Positions 33,821 through 45,815 of a stretch of 64,000 nt of DNA are shown piece after piece. Under the pieces are notes generated by a model. It made no database searches. It was not told the DNA's origin and saw nothing but the letters and a program-made list of their open reading frames with translations. The stretch is from Meloidogyne chitwoodi (taxonomy: Eukaryota; Nematoda; Chromadorea; Rhabditida; Meloidogynidae). How positions within the stretch are numbered: the stretch's first letter is position 1; every line of letters begins with the position of its first letter. The stretch lies in NCBI GenBank assembly GCA_015183035.1, contig JACZZP010000001.1:434001-498000 (forward strand), read 5' to 3'. A program made the translations under genes and the position numbers.

Positions 33821-35151
33821 CAGAATAAAACATTGGGATATTAGGTTATCGACTATGGAGAGTACAATAGGATGGTCATTTTGGTGCCAAGTTTGAGTGT
33901 GGCACTGAAATGGCCGGATGAAGATTTAAAATGCATTTTTAATGGGAAATTAAAGTCGGGGGTTTTTGGTGCAGTTGAGAAATTTGTGACCATGAGATGC
34001 GGCTATAAAAAGTTTGTTGGCCACTTGAGTTTCGGGTTAAAATTTTGGGAGATATATCTAAGTCAGAAATTGAGAACTCAAAATATTTTTTGACCCAAAC
34101 TTTTTGAAAAATTTTTTTTAAATTTTTCTGAGTATGTATTCGTGATCAGGGTGTAATTTTACCCCTTAAAAGTCGATTTTTTATAATAAAATAATTAAAA
34201 AAATTTAACAAAATTTTGCCAAAGGGGTACCCCTGTTGGAATATTTTGGTGAAACTTCAATCTACCTTAACTTTGTGAATTTCGGTCTGATTGGAATGAA
34301 ATGAATTTCATAAAGTAAAGCAAAAAATTATTTATTTTTTCAGTGAAGAAAAAATTGAAAAATTTTAACGATTGGTGTAGTTATGGTTGAATTTCTGAAA
34401 ATTCAAAAATTTTCGGTTTTTTGAAAATTTTTCGGGGTTTTGCCATAGGATTGAACTCAATGTATTTTTAAAAAATTAAGCATATTTTTTGACACCTATT
34501 AAAATTTTAAAATATTCAAAAAAGGTTAATTTTAAAAAAGTTATGAATTTTTAAAAATTTGGGTATAAAATTTCATCAAAAATTTTGAGGTCAACAATAG
34601 CCATCCGCAAAAATTATGTAATTTGAGTAAATAAGGTATTATTTGGAAGCCATTGACGTGATGATTCCAAAAAAATTTTTTGTTAATTTTTTGGGTCAAT
34701 ATTGACCAAATTGAGTGGGCGACCCATATATTCGCCGAGCCATAACTTCATGGGCATTTGATCTATTAAATCCAAATTTTCTACATGTATGCATCATTCG
34801 ATGAAAAAGGAATCTTTATATTTTATAGTAGGATGACACACAAATCTGGCACTGAAATGGGTTGACGGGGCAGTTCAGTGCCAAAATGTTGAGTGTCAAA
34901 TATGCCATTTGATACAACATTAAATGAGATTTAAGAATATATATAACATGTTGGAGATTTATTAGAGTCTGGGGGAGTTAGAGTCTTTAAATTTTCGCGA
35001 CTAAATGGGTTTTTTGACTTTAACTTTGAGAGGAAATTTTTGAAAATTTTTCTGACTTTGGATTTGAATTCAGGGGCTATTTTTACTCCATATAAGACAT
35101 TTTTTACGAAAAAAATTTTTTCAAGAATTTTTAGTTGTAAATTAATATGTA

Positions 35152-35160
35152 GTATAAAAG
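35152..35160 (+). promoter_or_regulatory. F-box-like core promoter inside the transposon
   Basis: AGTATAAAAGCAGCCACTTT followed by TCTTCACTCTCATTTATTC resembles the promoters of A3 (9175) and A8 (29694). No F-box exon follows, so this may be a captured gene fragment. Confidence 0.45.
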
Positions 35161-36019
35161 CAGCCACTTTTCTTCACTCTCATTTATTCTTCTTGCCTGC
35201 ACCTTCAATTAACTGGCGCGATTATTTTTAATTTATTTTTTACTTTTTTTATTTAAGGGGAAAAGAGTTTGGCTCAGGTTTGGCTCAAGCCATCTGCAAT
35301 GATGAACCGAGGGCCGAAGGCCCGAGATGTGACATCCATCTGCAAAGTTGTAACTGAGGGCTGAAGTCCCGAGTTGATAACATCAGAATGATAAAACATT
35401 TGGACAATGGATAATCGAGTATGGAGAATTCAATGGACATGGTCATTTTCGTGCCAAATTGAGTGTGGCCTTGAAACGACCTATTAAATATTTAGTCAAA
35501 AATAATGTGAGATTTATTGGAGATAATAGTAATCAACTATGGGGAATTTTTTGGGACAGGTTATTATGGTGCCTGTCGCAATGAAACAGCCTAATAAAAA
35601 AATATTTAAAAATAATACGGATTTAAGGAAATAATAGGTAATCGAGTATGGGGAATTCAATGGGCATGGTAATTTTGGTGCCAAAATTGAGTGTGGCACT
35701 GAAATGGCCAGATAACTTTAAAAAAGTCGTGATTTAATAGGGATAATGGGTATCGACTATTATGAAGGTGCGAGGGCCGAAGGCCCGAAGTGTAACATAA
35801 ATGGGACCTCCGCACATTTAACGAGAATATTTAAAACTTCTAGCAGCGCGCGAAGCGCGCCCCAAAGCCCGATAGGGCTTTTCAAACCACAAAAATAATT
35901 TTTACTCAAAATTTTTTTTAACTTTCCAAATTTTTAAATATATTAATGTAATTTAATATTCCCCATGTACTGCACTACTGAGTAGAGCACGCTTCCACTG
36001 GTTATTAATTTATAAAATA

Positions 36020-36141
36020 TTTACACATCAAAATTTTCTTGGGGCACTTTCAAGCAAAGGCAGTCCAGAGTATTTTTTCGGCGCAATAAAATGAGGCGCG
36101 GCATTGAAGAAGGAGGGGTGGGCGATAAGGGCATAAGTACC
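36020..36141 (-). repeat. Right 122-bp terminal inverted repeat
   Basis: Perfect reverse complement of 31238-31359. Confidence 0.9.
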
Positions 36142-36409
36142 AGTAAGTTAATTAAATATTTAAAAATTATTTTTAATTTTTACACGTTAATTTACCTCAT
36201 TGAATTATAACCCCCTCTCTTTATTATAAACTTCTCTCTCTATTATACAGACTCAAATATTGTTTTTGGGACGCATATACTGGGACTCATGTCCTAAAGT
36301 AGAGCCATAAATTGTTGGTAAAAACCACAAAATAAAATATTTAGATAAAAATAAAAGTTAAGAAATTTTAATAAAAAAACAAAATTAATAAGAAAAAAAC
36401 AAATTAATT

Positions 36410-38144
36410 TCAATTTAATCGATTAATTTCAATGTAAGAAATAAGATGGACATTATCCCATTCGAGGTTCCATTGAATTAAAAAAATAATTTTAGAGTCA
36501 TAAATATTTGTAATTTTATAATATTTTTTTGTATTATTGCTTTCACTCGTTTCAACTCCTCTGACAATTAATTTAGAACGAGGCCATTTTGCACAACTTA
36601 ATTCAATTTTAGCAACCATTTTTGATAAATCTGTTGATGTTTCTATATTCTAAAATATTTTTAAATTAATTTTTATTTAACGACCTTAATTAACTTACAT
36701 TTATAATAATATTGTAAATTACAATTTGATTAACATTGAGTTGAAATAAAGAAACCTGAGGAATTCTATAACCTTCATTTGTCAATAATTCTAATAAAAT
36801 ATTGTTGACTTCCTCTGTAATTTCTATTTCTTCTCCTTTGTGAAAGTTGATATCCAAAGATCTTCAGAAATAAATAAACGATCAAAAGTAAATTTCAAAG
36901 CATCAATATTTTTATTATTAAAGCAAATAGAAGCGCTTTGACAATTTAATTTTAATTTTTTAATTTCTTCATTATCAAAGAGTAATTTAAACATTTCTGG
37001 ATTGAAAATAAAATCATCAAAATCAATGTAATCAAAAACACAACGAAAGGTTTTCAGCAACAAATAACGAATAATTTTCAATTCCTCGATGTTTTTAGGA
37101 AATAAAGGCAATCTCAAATAAAAATCAATCGATCTCAGTGATTCTTTTGATTCTTCTGTTAAATAAAAAAATATCAATTTATTGATTTTTAATTTGATTA
37201 AAATATTACCTTTAACAAAACCGAACAACGGTTTCATTTTCTTAGAAATTTTTGATTTTGTATTTAAAATAAAAACAGGAATTTTTTTATCCACAACAGA
37301 TTGCCACTAAGAAAATTTGCAAAAAATTATATTTAAATAAAATGAATGAGTCCAAACTGAATATTGAAACAATGAACATCTATTAAACAATTGGTCAAAT
37401 TACCATTTCGGTCAAACCCCTTTTAACTAGTTAGTTTTGGCACAAACTTTTTTTGTGTGTTTTATTTTCCGTTTTTTAGGGATTTTACCAATTAGCTAAT
37501 TAGATATTCAGAGTTTCGATATTAAGGATTGACTCAAACGAATACCTTTTGTTTTTGATTATTTAAAAGAAAAGTGATTGCCATAAAATCACTGACAAAA
37601 TGCGAATTAAACAATTCAGACTTTATACTAATTTTCTCTTTCTCCAACAAATCTGGTGGATTTATTACAAAATTGAGTTCTTTGAATTCTTTACGAGCCA
37701 GTTCATCTCCAAATTTATTAATAAAATAATAAAAGTATTTATTGGTTTGTTTAATTTTGAATAATTCATCAAAGTTGAGATTTTTGAGAATTTTTAGTTG
37801 TATTTCTGTTGGTAAATATTCAATAGTTTTTTCTTAAATTTTTAAATTAAAAAAAAGAATATTTAAAAAAACCATCTTTCTCTGTTTTATTCACTAAACA
37901 ATTTTCTTCTGTTTTAGAAGTAGAAGAGTTTTCTAAAAATTAATTTAATAAACAATTAAAAAATAAAAGAAATACTTTGACGAGTGAATAATTTCCTTGT
38001 CCGATTTGCAATTTTTTGAAACTAAAAAAACTTTTTTTAATTTTAAATAAAATATTTTTAATCATTAAATACTCAAATAAATTCTTCAAAACCTAACCTT
38101 AATCTTTAAATAAATTTTAAAAATAAACATACAATATTAGGCAT
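36410..38144 (-). pseudogene. F-box gene, subfamily A (A9), leader-exon type, frameshifted
   Basis: Leader: ATG-CCT-AAT-ATT micro-exon at 38144 with a GTATGT donor, then FQKIANRTRKLFTRQ, then KNSSTSKTEENCLVNKTEKD, spliced in phase to EKTIEYLPTEIQLKILKNL (ATT in place of ATG). Next come ARKEFKELNF to LLNNQKQK, WQSVVDKKIPVFILNTKSKI and the middle module (LPLFPKNIEELKIIRYLLLK, FNPEMFKLLFD). Near 36845 one base is gained or lost after SEDLWIS; the other frame continues FHKGEEIEITEEVNNILLEL, NEGYRIPQV, YNIIINV. The last exon is normal (KLIVRGVETSESN, YYKITNIYDSK). A single sequencing error could also explain the shift. Confidence 0.65.
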
Positions 38145-38199
38145 CCTGCAAGCAGATTTTTTAAATTTTTTAACTGAAAGTGAAGTCAATATTTAATAA

Positions 38200-38352
38200 A
38201 ACAATTGGGGAATCAGAGATGTTTCGAAACTAAAAAAATATCGAAATTCGAATATCGAAATTTCGAAACATCTCTGTTGGAAATAAAAGAGAATATCAAA
38301 TAAGAATGTAGTCAAGTAAAGTTATTTGAGCTAATAAGTTTCACTTTTATAC
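38200..38352 (-). promoter_or_regulatory. Leader cassette promoter of A9
   Basis: GTATAAAAG (38352-38344, minus strand), then a hairpin CAGAGATGTTTCGAAA facing TTTCGAAACATCTCT (38284-38213), then the ATG micro-exon at 38144. Confidence 0.7.
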
Positions 38353-38524
38353 TATAAATTGTGATATGACTGAGATGATTCCATTTGTACTGGTACTGAA
38401 ATAGCGGTACTGAAGTGACCACAACACTTCTATGTAAATATTGTTTAAATAAATATTTTTAAAAATAAAAAAAAATTTATTCAATACTTGGCATTTTGTC
38501 AATTTTTTCGTTCTGACATTTTGT

Positions 38525-38534
38525 CATATAAAAG
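38525..38534 (+). promoter_or_regulatory. TATA box of B2
   Basis: CATATAAAAG about 120 bp before the B2 ATG. It is back to back with the A9 promoter (divergent, about 170 bp apart). Confidence 0.55.
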
Positions 38535-38650
38535 CATCTCCTTTAGTAATTTTGTTTATTTTTAAAATTATTTTTTTTCTTATTTTTCTGTATTTTCCAA
38601 TGTGTTTAATATTTTAATACTTTTTTAATTTAAATTTTTTAGATAAAAAA

Positions 38651-39881
38651 ATGATAAATTTATCTTCTTATGAACAAATTGATGTTCTAAAATGTCTTAA
38701 TTTTGGCCAATTATTTTCTGTTCAACAAACCAATTATTATTTTAATTTATTAATTGAACAAAATAAATGGATATTGGCTTTGAAGGAATTGGAGCATATT
38801 ATTTTAGTAATTTTAATTTATATTTCTTTAAACATTTATTTTCTTTTAGTGTGACGCTAAAGAAGATTATTCAGAAGACAGATTTATTGACCCAGCAAAC
38901 ATTGTATATTATCAATTAAATGATGAGCTTTTAAAAAAGGTAAAAGAAACATTAACCTAATAATAACTTTAATTTGTTTTAATCTTTTAATTGTCATTTT
39001 AGTGGCAGTCTGCAGTGGATAAACAAATTTCATTATATTTATTTGATGATAATTCTACATATTATAGTGACAGCATTTTTGTTTATGTTTTTCATATGGA
39101 GGTTTTTTTTAATTTATTTAAATTTATTCAAAATTATTCAGGAGAAAATTTAAATTTGAAATTACCAATAAATCCAAAAAATATTGAAGAACTTCAAATT
39201 ATTTATTTTTGGTTAGAAAAATTGTGTCACTGCTCTTTTAGACAAGCTATAATTGAGAATATTATATTTAATCCAGAATTGATCAAATTATTTTTTGAAA
39301 ATGATAAAAATATTAAATTTTATATACATACAAGAATTGTTCATATAGATTTTTTCAATTCAATCTACAAATATCAAGTTGAATTTATTTTAAATCATTT
39401 GGTTACTCCAAGGAGAATTTTCTTAGATTTTCGATTTATGGATAATATAGAGGAACAAAATAATTTTTTATTGAATTTACTCTTAAATTCAAACAAAACA
39501 ATTTCTTCCGTTATTATTGATGAAGTTTTTGATCTTTCGACATTATATAATTTAATTATAAATGTAAGCAGATATTTAGTGATTTCTCTGAATATTTAAA
39601 AAATTAATTTATATTATTTTAATAAATTAAATTATTTAGCATATCAAAATGTCAACACAAATTGCTCAGAAATAGTTCCTAATATTAGTTTTTGTGGAAA
39701 TGGTGTGCCTCGTTTAAGCAAGGAGATTAAAGCAGATAAAATTGAAATGAAGGAAAATGAAAAAATTGCAATATGTGAATATAAAAATATTTATAATCCA
39801 AAAATTAAATTTTTGGCTAAATTTTATTATTATGGATTCAATGATGAGACTTATGAAGTTAAAATTAAACGAAGTAAATAA
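38651..39881 (+). CDS. F-box protein, subfamily B (B2), last exon frameshifted
   Basis: MINLSSYEQIDVLKCLNFGQ, LFSVQQTNYYFNLLIEQNKW; then CDAKEDYSEDRFIDPANIVY to DELLKK; then WQSAVDKQISLYLFDDNSTY continuing to the middle module (LPINPKNIEELQIIYFWLEK, FNPELIKLFFE, YNLIINV). The last exon starts HIKMST but lacks one base relative to B1, giving QIAQK and a stop. The rest stays readable in another frame (NCSEIVPNISF, NIYNPKIKFLAKFYYYG, KIKRSK). The protein may simply end early, or the gene is decaying. Confidence 0.65.
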
Positions 39882-39899
39882 GAATAAATGTTTCATATT

Positions 39900-40740
39900 T
39901 TACTTTTTTGTTGATTAATTTATTTAATATTATTTTGATAAAATTTATTTTAAATAATGCTTATCATTTTTATCAGAAAATTAAAAAAATTAAATAAAAG
40001 ATTTGGATAGCTTATAATTAGAGCAACAAAAATATATAAAAATAAAAATTTCAAACCAAGGAGTGATAAAATAATTTAAGAAATAACACAAATAATATTT
40101 TTGCCTAAGTAAAATGCCGCCACTGTAGGTATTTTAAATATTTATCTAAAATTAAATTTTGTTTAAACAAATGTAAATTGGCTTGATACAAATTTTTTTT
40201 TAATTTTTATTTTAATAAAAAAATTTATTAATTAAATATAATGTATTAATAAATCATGTGAAATTAAAAAAAATTTTTTTTTTAATTTAAAAAAAAAATT
40301 TAAAAAGTTGAAACGTTTAAATAAAAAAAGACATTATAAATATTAAATCACCTACGTCAAAATATTTATTTTCTTCATTTTTCCTTTTTAAAATAAAAAT
40401 TTGTTTTCTTTATTTCTATAGCTATACTCATCTTTTTAAGAACAAGAATATGTTTTTATTATTGAAGCTAAAGGAAACAACCAAGAAATATACGGTAAAG
40501 GTCTCTTCAGAGTGAGTCGTTTCAAAGTGTAGGGAAAAATAACAATTTAATTGTTCGTACTCTGAATCGTCCCCTTAAAGCCGTACTCTGAACCGGCTAC
40601 TCTGAAAGGACCCCTACCATAAATATATTGGAAAAAGAAGGAAAATATAAACATTTTATTTATTTAGAAAAAACAATTTAACCATTTACAATAAAACAAA
40701 AATAAATAAAATAAGAGATATGCCTAGAAAAATAATTTCA
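39900..40740. other. Intergenic, with a small inverted repeat
   Basis: AT-rich. GTTTAAACAAATGTAAATTG near 40147 resembles the upstream DNA of defensin-like genes 2 and 3, but no signal-peptide exon follows. 40493-40619 is a short inverted-repeat element: GGTAAAGGTCTCTTCAGAGT against ACTCTGAAAGGACCCCTACC. Confidence 0.5.
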
Positions 40741-40750
40741 GCTCTTAATA

Positions 40751-42187
40751 TTATCGCTGTGAAATCAATTTATTCATTTTAATAATTTGAATAGATTCAA
40801 TCAAATCATTCCCAACATCTTCTTTTAAACGCCAATAATCCATAAACCAAATTTTTTGGTCATAAAGATTCAAATAAACATAAAATTTATTTTTATCGGT
40901 GCTTGGTTCCGTTTCAACTCCTCTAACAATTAATTTAGAAGAAGACCAATCTTCACAATTTTTAAAGATAACACTAAGCACCATTTTTGTCAAATCTCTT
41001 GTTGTTTGTATAAGCTAAATTTATTTATTTTTAAATTTATTTTTAATAAAACAGACTGCTTACAAATGTAAGATTATTGTAAAATTCAATTTGATTAACA
41101 CCAAGTTTATCAAAAGCAACTGTACCAATTTTGTCGCCTTTAGTTAAGCATAATTCGAATAAAATGTTTGTCTCTTCCTTTGTTAATAAAACATTCTCGC
41201 AATTAATTTTAAGATCACTAATAACCAAAAGATCAAAATTGAATTTCCAAATATAATTATTTTGATGATTAAAGCAGATTGAAGCTTTTTTGCATTTAAG
41301 TTTTAATTTAGCGATTTCATCATCATCAAAAAATAATTTAATTACTTCTGGATTGAAAACAAAATATTTAAATTCAATAACTTGAAAAACACAGTTGAAG
41401 ATTTGCTTTAACCAATAACGAACAATTTTCATTTCCTCGATGTTTTGAGGATGTAAAGGCAATTTTAAATGAAAATTGCTGTCCTGTGTGTCGTCTATTT
41501 TAAATAAAAGTTAAAAAAAAATTTTAAACTTTATTAATACCTTGAGATAAAACAAGCAAAGGCTCAACAATATTATTATTCTTAAGCATTCCTGTAGTGT
41601 CTCCTGTCAAAACAAGCTCTGGAATATTTAACAGAAAAACACTAATATGTTTATTCAAAGCGGATTGCCACTAAGAAAAAAAGAAGATAAAATTTAATAA
41701 AATGAGAATACTTTTTGTTGAAGTTGTTTGGTCAAAGGAAAATCGACTGCTCGAATTTCTTTTTTAAAAAGTCGTCCTTCATTAGAGCATGAAGAAAGTT
41801 TCTTCTTTATAAGAAATTCGGTTGTAAAACATAACATGTTGAATTTCTTATGAGCCAACGTTCCTTCGTATTCATTAATGAAATCATAGAAATGGCGATT
41901 GGTTTGTTTAAAAGTAAATAAATCGTCAAAACTGAGATTTGCGAAAATTTTAAGTTGAATTTCTTTCGGTAAATGTTCCATAATATTTCCTTAATTTTTT
42001 TAAGTTAAAAATAAAAAAGAAGATCAAAAAAAACCTCCTTTCTCCTCCGTTTTAGAAGTAGAATTTGTAGAAGAAATATTTTGACGAAAGAATAATTTCC
42101 TTGAACAATTTGCAATTGTTTCAAGCTAAATTTTTTTGAAATTTTAATTAAAATAAATTATAAAAATAATCGTACCATATGAAACAT
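40751..42187 (-). CDS. F-box protein, subfamily A (A10), leader-exon type
   Basis: Leader: micro-exon ATG-TTT-CAT-ATG with a GTACGA donor at 42187, then LETIANCSRKLFFRQNISST, NSTSKTEEKG, in phase to GNIMEHLPKEIQLKIFANLS. The internal ATG is kept here, so both starts are possible. F-box exon to LTKQLQQK (41981-41716), WQSALNKHISVFLLNIPELV, the middle module (LPLHPQNIEEMKIVRYWLKQ, FNPEVIKLFFD, GDKIGTV, FYNNLTFV) and the last exon (KLIVRGVETEPSTDKN, FYVYLNLYDQK). The C-terminal module is divergent: the usual YKITNIHD reads YVYLNLYD. Open throughout. Confidence 0.75.
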
Positions 42188-42244
42188 CTTATTAGCAGAA
42201 AAGTATTTTTTAGATTTTTAAACTAAAATATAAGTTAATATTTA

Positions 42245-42393
42245 ATAAAACAATTGGGAATATCAGAGATGTTTCGAAACTAAAAAGTATCAAAATCAAA
42301 AAAATTCAAAATTTCGAAACATCTCTGAGGAAAATATCAAATAAGAATTGAGTAAAATAAGATTATTTGAGGTAATATGTTTCACTTTTATAC
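42245..42393 (-). promoter_or_regulatory. Leader cassette promoter of A10
   Basis: GTATAAAAG (42393-42385, minus strand), then the hairpin CAGAGATGTTTCGAAA facing TTTCGAAACATCTCTG (42335-42266). Upstream CCTCACAATTTATT matches the other cassettes. Confidence 0.7.
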
Positions 42394-42477
42394 TAAATAA
42401 ATTGTGAGGTTAAATTGGAGAAATTGTCATTTGACAAAACGCCAATCGTGTCTATTCAAAACTTTAATACTCCGCAA

Positions 42478-42557
42478 AATGGAATGTAAAAAAGTAATTC
42501 ATCAAACTTGAGATATTTGAGAATTTTAAGTTGTATTTCTACTGATAGATATTCCAT
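42478..42557 (-). pseudogene. F-box subfamily A first-exon fragment
   Basis: Reads MEYLSVEIQLKILKYLKFDE, LL, then unrelated sequence. No other exon nearby. Confidence 0.75.
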
Positions 42558-42599
42558 AATTTTTTCTTAAATTTTTAAGCTAAATATTAAAAGTTGTCA

Positions 42600-43140
42600 A
42601 AACAAAAACAAATGTAAAATGATAAGAAATTGCAGAGAAGGTTAGCAAGACATTAGGTTCTAAGAAATAGAGTGGTTAAAAATGAAATAAATCAGACATT
42701 AAGTCATTCCTTTTTAGTAAAGCTGTTTGAGTGCAAAGCATCAACAAGAGAAATGATTCGGTGTTAGGTTATTTTGAGTGTCTCAACCAGTGCTTTGAGA
42801 CCGGGATTGGGAATACCCAGTTTTCCCGGTCCAGATCCCTCCCGGTTGTCCCATTTTTAAATTTCCCGTTTCCCCGATCGTTTTTTCAAAATTCCGATCT
42901 TTACGGATTACTTAAAAATTCGACAAAAAATAAGAAATTTTTCTTTAATTCATACCAGAGCTGAGTCGAAATTTTGACTTAGAAATAGAAATTTTGAAAT
43001 CAATTTTCGCTTTAGTGAAATTGAACATTCTCGCGAAATCGCAAATATTCAAAAAATTTTGATTTTGAGCATCCTATAGGCAGAAAAATCGCTTAAATTT
43101 TTTAAGCTAAAAATAGAAAAGCTTTATTTAATAAAGCTAT
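42600..43140. other. Intergenic between A10 and B3
   Basis: No gene seen. Short foreign-looking GC-richer piece at about 42790-42900 with TTCCCGGTCCAGATCCCTCC and repeated TTCCCGTTTCCC-type motifs; a related TCCCGTTTCCGGGTC occurs near 52243. Confidence 0.4.
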
Positions 43141-43170
43141 TTTCTCCATTTCACCTCACAATTCGCTAAG

Positions 43171-43325
43171 TATAAAAGTGAAAAATATATTAGCTAAATA
43201 ACTTTACTTGACTCTATTCTTATTTTTCTCTGATATTCCCAACAGAGGTGTTTCGAAATTTCTTCGATATTTTTGAGATTTTTTAAGTTACGAAATATCT
43301 CTGATATTCCCAATTGTTTTATTAA
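43171..43325 (+). promoter_or_regulatory. Leader cassette promoter of B3
   Basis: GTATAAAAG at 43171, then GAGGTGTTTCGAAATTTC against a downstream ACGAAATATCTCTG (decayed right arm), CCCAATTGTTTTATT, then the ATG micro-exon at 43381. The same cassette as at A genes, but in front of a subfamily B gene. Confidence 0.65.
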
Positions 43326-43380
43326 ATATTTACCTTTATTTTTAGATTAAAAAATTAAACAATTCTTTTTTGTCTACAGA

Positions 43381-45022
43381 ATGCCTAATATTGTATGTTT
43401 ATTTTTAGAAATTTATTTAATGATTAAGGTTAGGTTTTGAAGAATTTATTTGAGTATTTAATGCTTAAAATATTTTATTTAAAATTTCAAAAAAAAATAT
43501 TTTAGTTTCAAAAAATTGTAAATCGGACAAGGAAATTATTCACTCATCAAAGTATTTCTTTTATTTTTTAATTTTTATTAAATTAATTTTTTAGAAAATA
43601 CTTCTACTTATAAAACAGAAGAAAATTGTATTGTGGATAAAATAGTAAATGATGGTTCTTTAATTGATCTAAATTCAAGTACGATTTTTAATATTTTTTA
43701 ATTGAAACCTTTTTTAGATAAAAATATGAAAAATTTATCTTCTTATGAACAAATTGATATTTTAAAATTTCTCAATTTTGATCAATTATTTTCTTTTCAA
43801 CAAACCAATTATTATTTTAATTTATTAATTGAACAAAATAAATGGATATTGGCTTTGAATGAATTACATATGATTAATATAGTAATTCTCTATAATTTTT
43901 AAACATTTATCTTTTTTTAGGTTGGCTCTAGAAAATTATATTTAAAAAATTGCATTTTAATTGATCCAACAAATATTATATATTATCCATTAAATGATCA
44001 ACTTTCAAAAAAGGTAAAAGAAATTAATAATAATTTGATAATTTTAAAAATCTAAATTTGTTTGTATCTGTTCATTTTCTTTTTAGTGGCAATCTGCAAT
44101 AGATAAACAAATTCCATTATATTTATTTGATTTGTCGGAATATTCTAATGACAGCATTTTTTGGATATCTTTTCGAAAAGGAGCAAGTATTTTTCATTAA
44201 TTAATTTTTTTAATTTTTTTTTAAATTCAGCGAAAGAATTAAAGTTAAAATTGCCAAAATATCCAGAAAATATCAAAGAAATGCAAATTATTCGTTTTTG
44301 GTTAGAACAATTATTTCAATTTTCTTTCATGTCTGCTGGATATTATGATGTTATAGTTAATCCAGAATTGATTAAATTACTTTTTGAAAATGTTAAAAAT
44401 ATTAAATTTTATGCAGAAAGAACACATTATCCAATAACTTTTTACAATTCAATCTTTAAATATCAATTTGAATTTGTTTTAGATCATTTGGTTTTTACAG
44501 ATCGTATTTGGTTAGATTTTCATCATATTCATAATGTAGAAGAACAACATAATTTTTTATTTAAATTACTCTTTAATTCGGGCAAAAGTATTAATTGTGT
44601 TAATATTGACTGTGTTAAAGATATTTCAAAATTATATGATTTAATTATAAATGTAAGTTATTTTTGAATTAATTATTTGCACAAACAAGTTTTATAAAAT
44701 ATCTGTTGATTGGATTTTTAAGCTAATTTAATTTAGAATAAAATTTTAATAATTTAAAATTTAGTATTTTATTAAATCAGAAGATTGTTCACAAATGGTG
44801 CCTAATATTGAATTTGTTAAATATAGTTGTCGTCCTTTTAAAATGGAAATTAATGAAGAAAAAATTAAAATGAATGAAGATAAAAAATTTGGATTTTGTG
44901 AATATAAAAATGATTATAATTATAAAATTAAATATTTGGCTAAATTTTGTTATGGTGAATACAAGGAGGAGGATGATGATATGATCTCCTTAATTAAACT
45001 TAAAAGAATTAAAGAAGAATAA
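43381..45022 (+). CDS. F-box protein, subfamily B (B3) with an A-type leader
   Basis: Leader: ATG-CCT-AAT-ATT with a GTATGT donor, then FQKIVNRTRKLFTHQ, then NTSTYKTEENCIVDKIVND, spliced in phase through TTTTTTAG|ATAAAAATATG to DKNMKNLSSYEQIDILKFLN. Later exons: VGSRKLYLKNCILIDPTNII, WQSAIDKQIPLYLFDLSEYS, the middle module from about 44231 (LPKYPENIKEMQIIRFWLEQ, NPELIKLLFE, YDLIINV) and the last exon YFIKSEDCSQMVPNIEFVKY, with CEYKNDYNYKIKYLAKFCYG. Open throughout. The leader joined to a different subfamily shows exon shuffling or gene conversion. Confidence 0.75.
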
Positions 45023-45191
45023 ATAAATTTTATTTTGACTTTTTTTTGTTAATTAAATTATTTTAATATTATTTTGATAAAATTTATTTTAAATAATACT
45101 ATATTTAAATAAATTATTTATTTTTATAATTACTTTTTTAATTGTTCTTAAATTTTATTAAATTTTTAAATTTAATTTTTTAGATAAAAAT

Positions 45192-45335
45192 ATGAAAAAT
45201 TTATCTTCTTATGAACAAATTGATATTTTAAAATTTCTCAATTTTGATCAATTATTTTCTGTTCAACAAACCAATTATTATTTTAATTTATTAATTGAAC
45301 AAAATAAATGGATATTGGCATTCATTAAAAGTTAA
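45192..45335 (+). pseudogene. F-box subfamily B first-exon fragment (B4)
   Basis: MKNLSSYEQIDILKFLNFDQ, LFSVQQTNYYFNLLIEQNKW, ILAFIKS, stop. It is 169 bp after B3 and has the usual TTTTTTAGATAAAAATATG start context. The rest of the gene is replaced by an inverted A-type 3' fragment. Confidence 0.8.
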
Positions 45336-45424
45336 AAAATAAATTTAAATAATTTAATTATTTACATTAAAACAAAAAATAAATAAAAATAAATTGCCAA
45401 GAAAAATAAGTTTATTACACCCAT

Positions 45425-45815
45425 TTATTTGATTTTAACAATGTCAATGTATTCAATTACATCGCTTTCATTTAATTTCCATAAAATTGAAAAAATTATT
45501 TTAGGATCATGAATATTCGTAATTTTGTAGTATTTTTCTTTATTGTTGCTTTCACTCATTTCAACTCCTCTAACAATTAATTTAGAACGATGCCATTTAC
45601 ATGGCCATTCAGTACAATCAAATCTAATTTTAGTCACAACTTTTTTCAAATCTGTTGAAGTAATTATATGCTAAAATATTTAAATTAATTTTTAATAAAA
45701 TGAATTTAATCCACTTACATTTATAAAATTATTGTAAAGTACAAATTGATTATCATTAAATTCATTAAAAATAATTTGTGGAATTTTATAACCTTCATTT
45801 AACAAACAACAAAAT
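45425..45815 (-). pseudogene. F-box subfamily A 3'-end fragment
   Basis: Only the end of the middle exon (NEGYKIPQIIFNEFNDNQFV, LYNNFINV) and the last exon (KLIVRGVEMSESNNKEKYYK, ITNIHDPK, IDIVKIK) remain. The breakpoint near 45815 leads into unrelated DNA. It faces fragment B4 tail to tail, so both genes were broken in one rearrangement. Confidence 0.8.

Larger units (their letters stand above)
31238..36141. mobile_element. 4.9-kb transposon with perfect 122-bp inverted repeats and 8-bp duplication
   Basis: 31238-31359 and 36020-36141 are perfect inverted copies (GGTACTTATGCCCTTATCGC at the outer end). AGTAAGTT stands on both sides (31230-31237, 36142-36149). The inside has no transposase ORF; it is built of repeated modules with GAGTGTGGCACTGAAATGGC, a 42-44-bp tandem array (33230-33820) and a promoter-like segment at 35152. 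Perfect arms mean recent mobility; a related autonomous copy must supply transposase. The superfamily is unclear: an 8-bp duplication with long arms fits Mutator-like or Merlin-like better than hAT, as the ends are GG, not CA. Confidence 0.88.
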
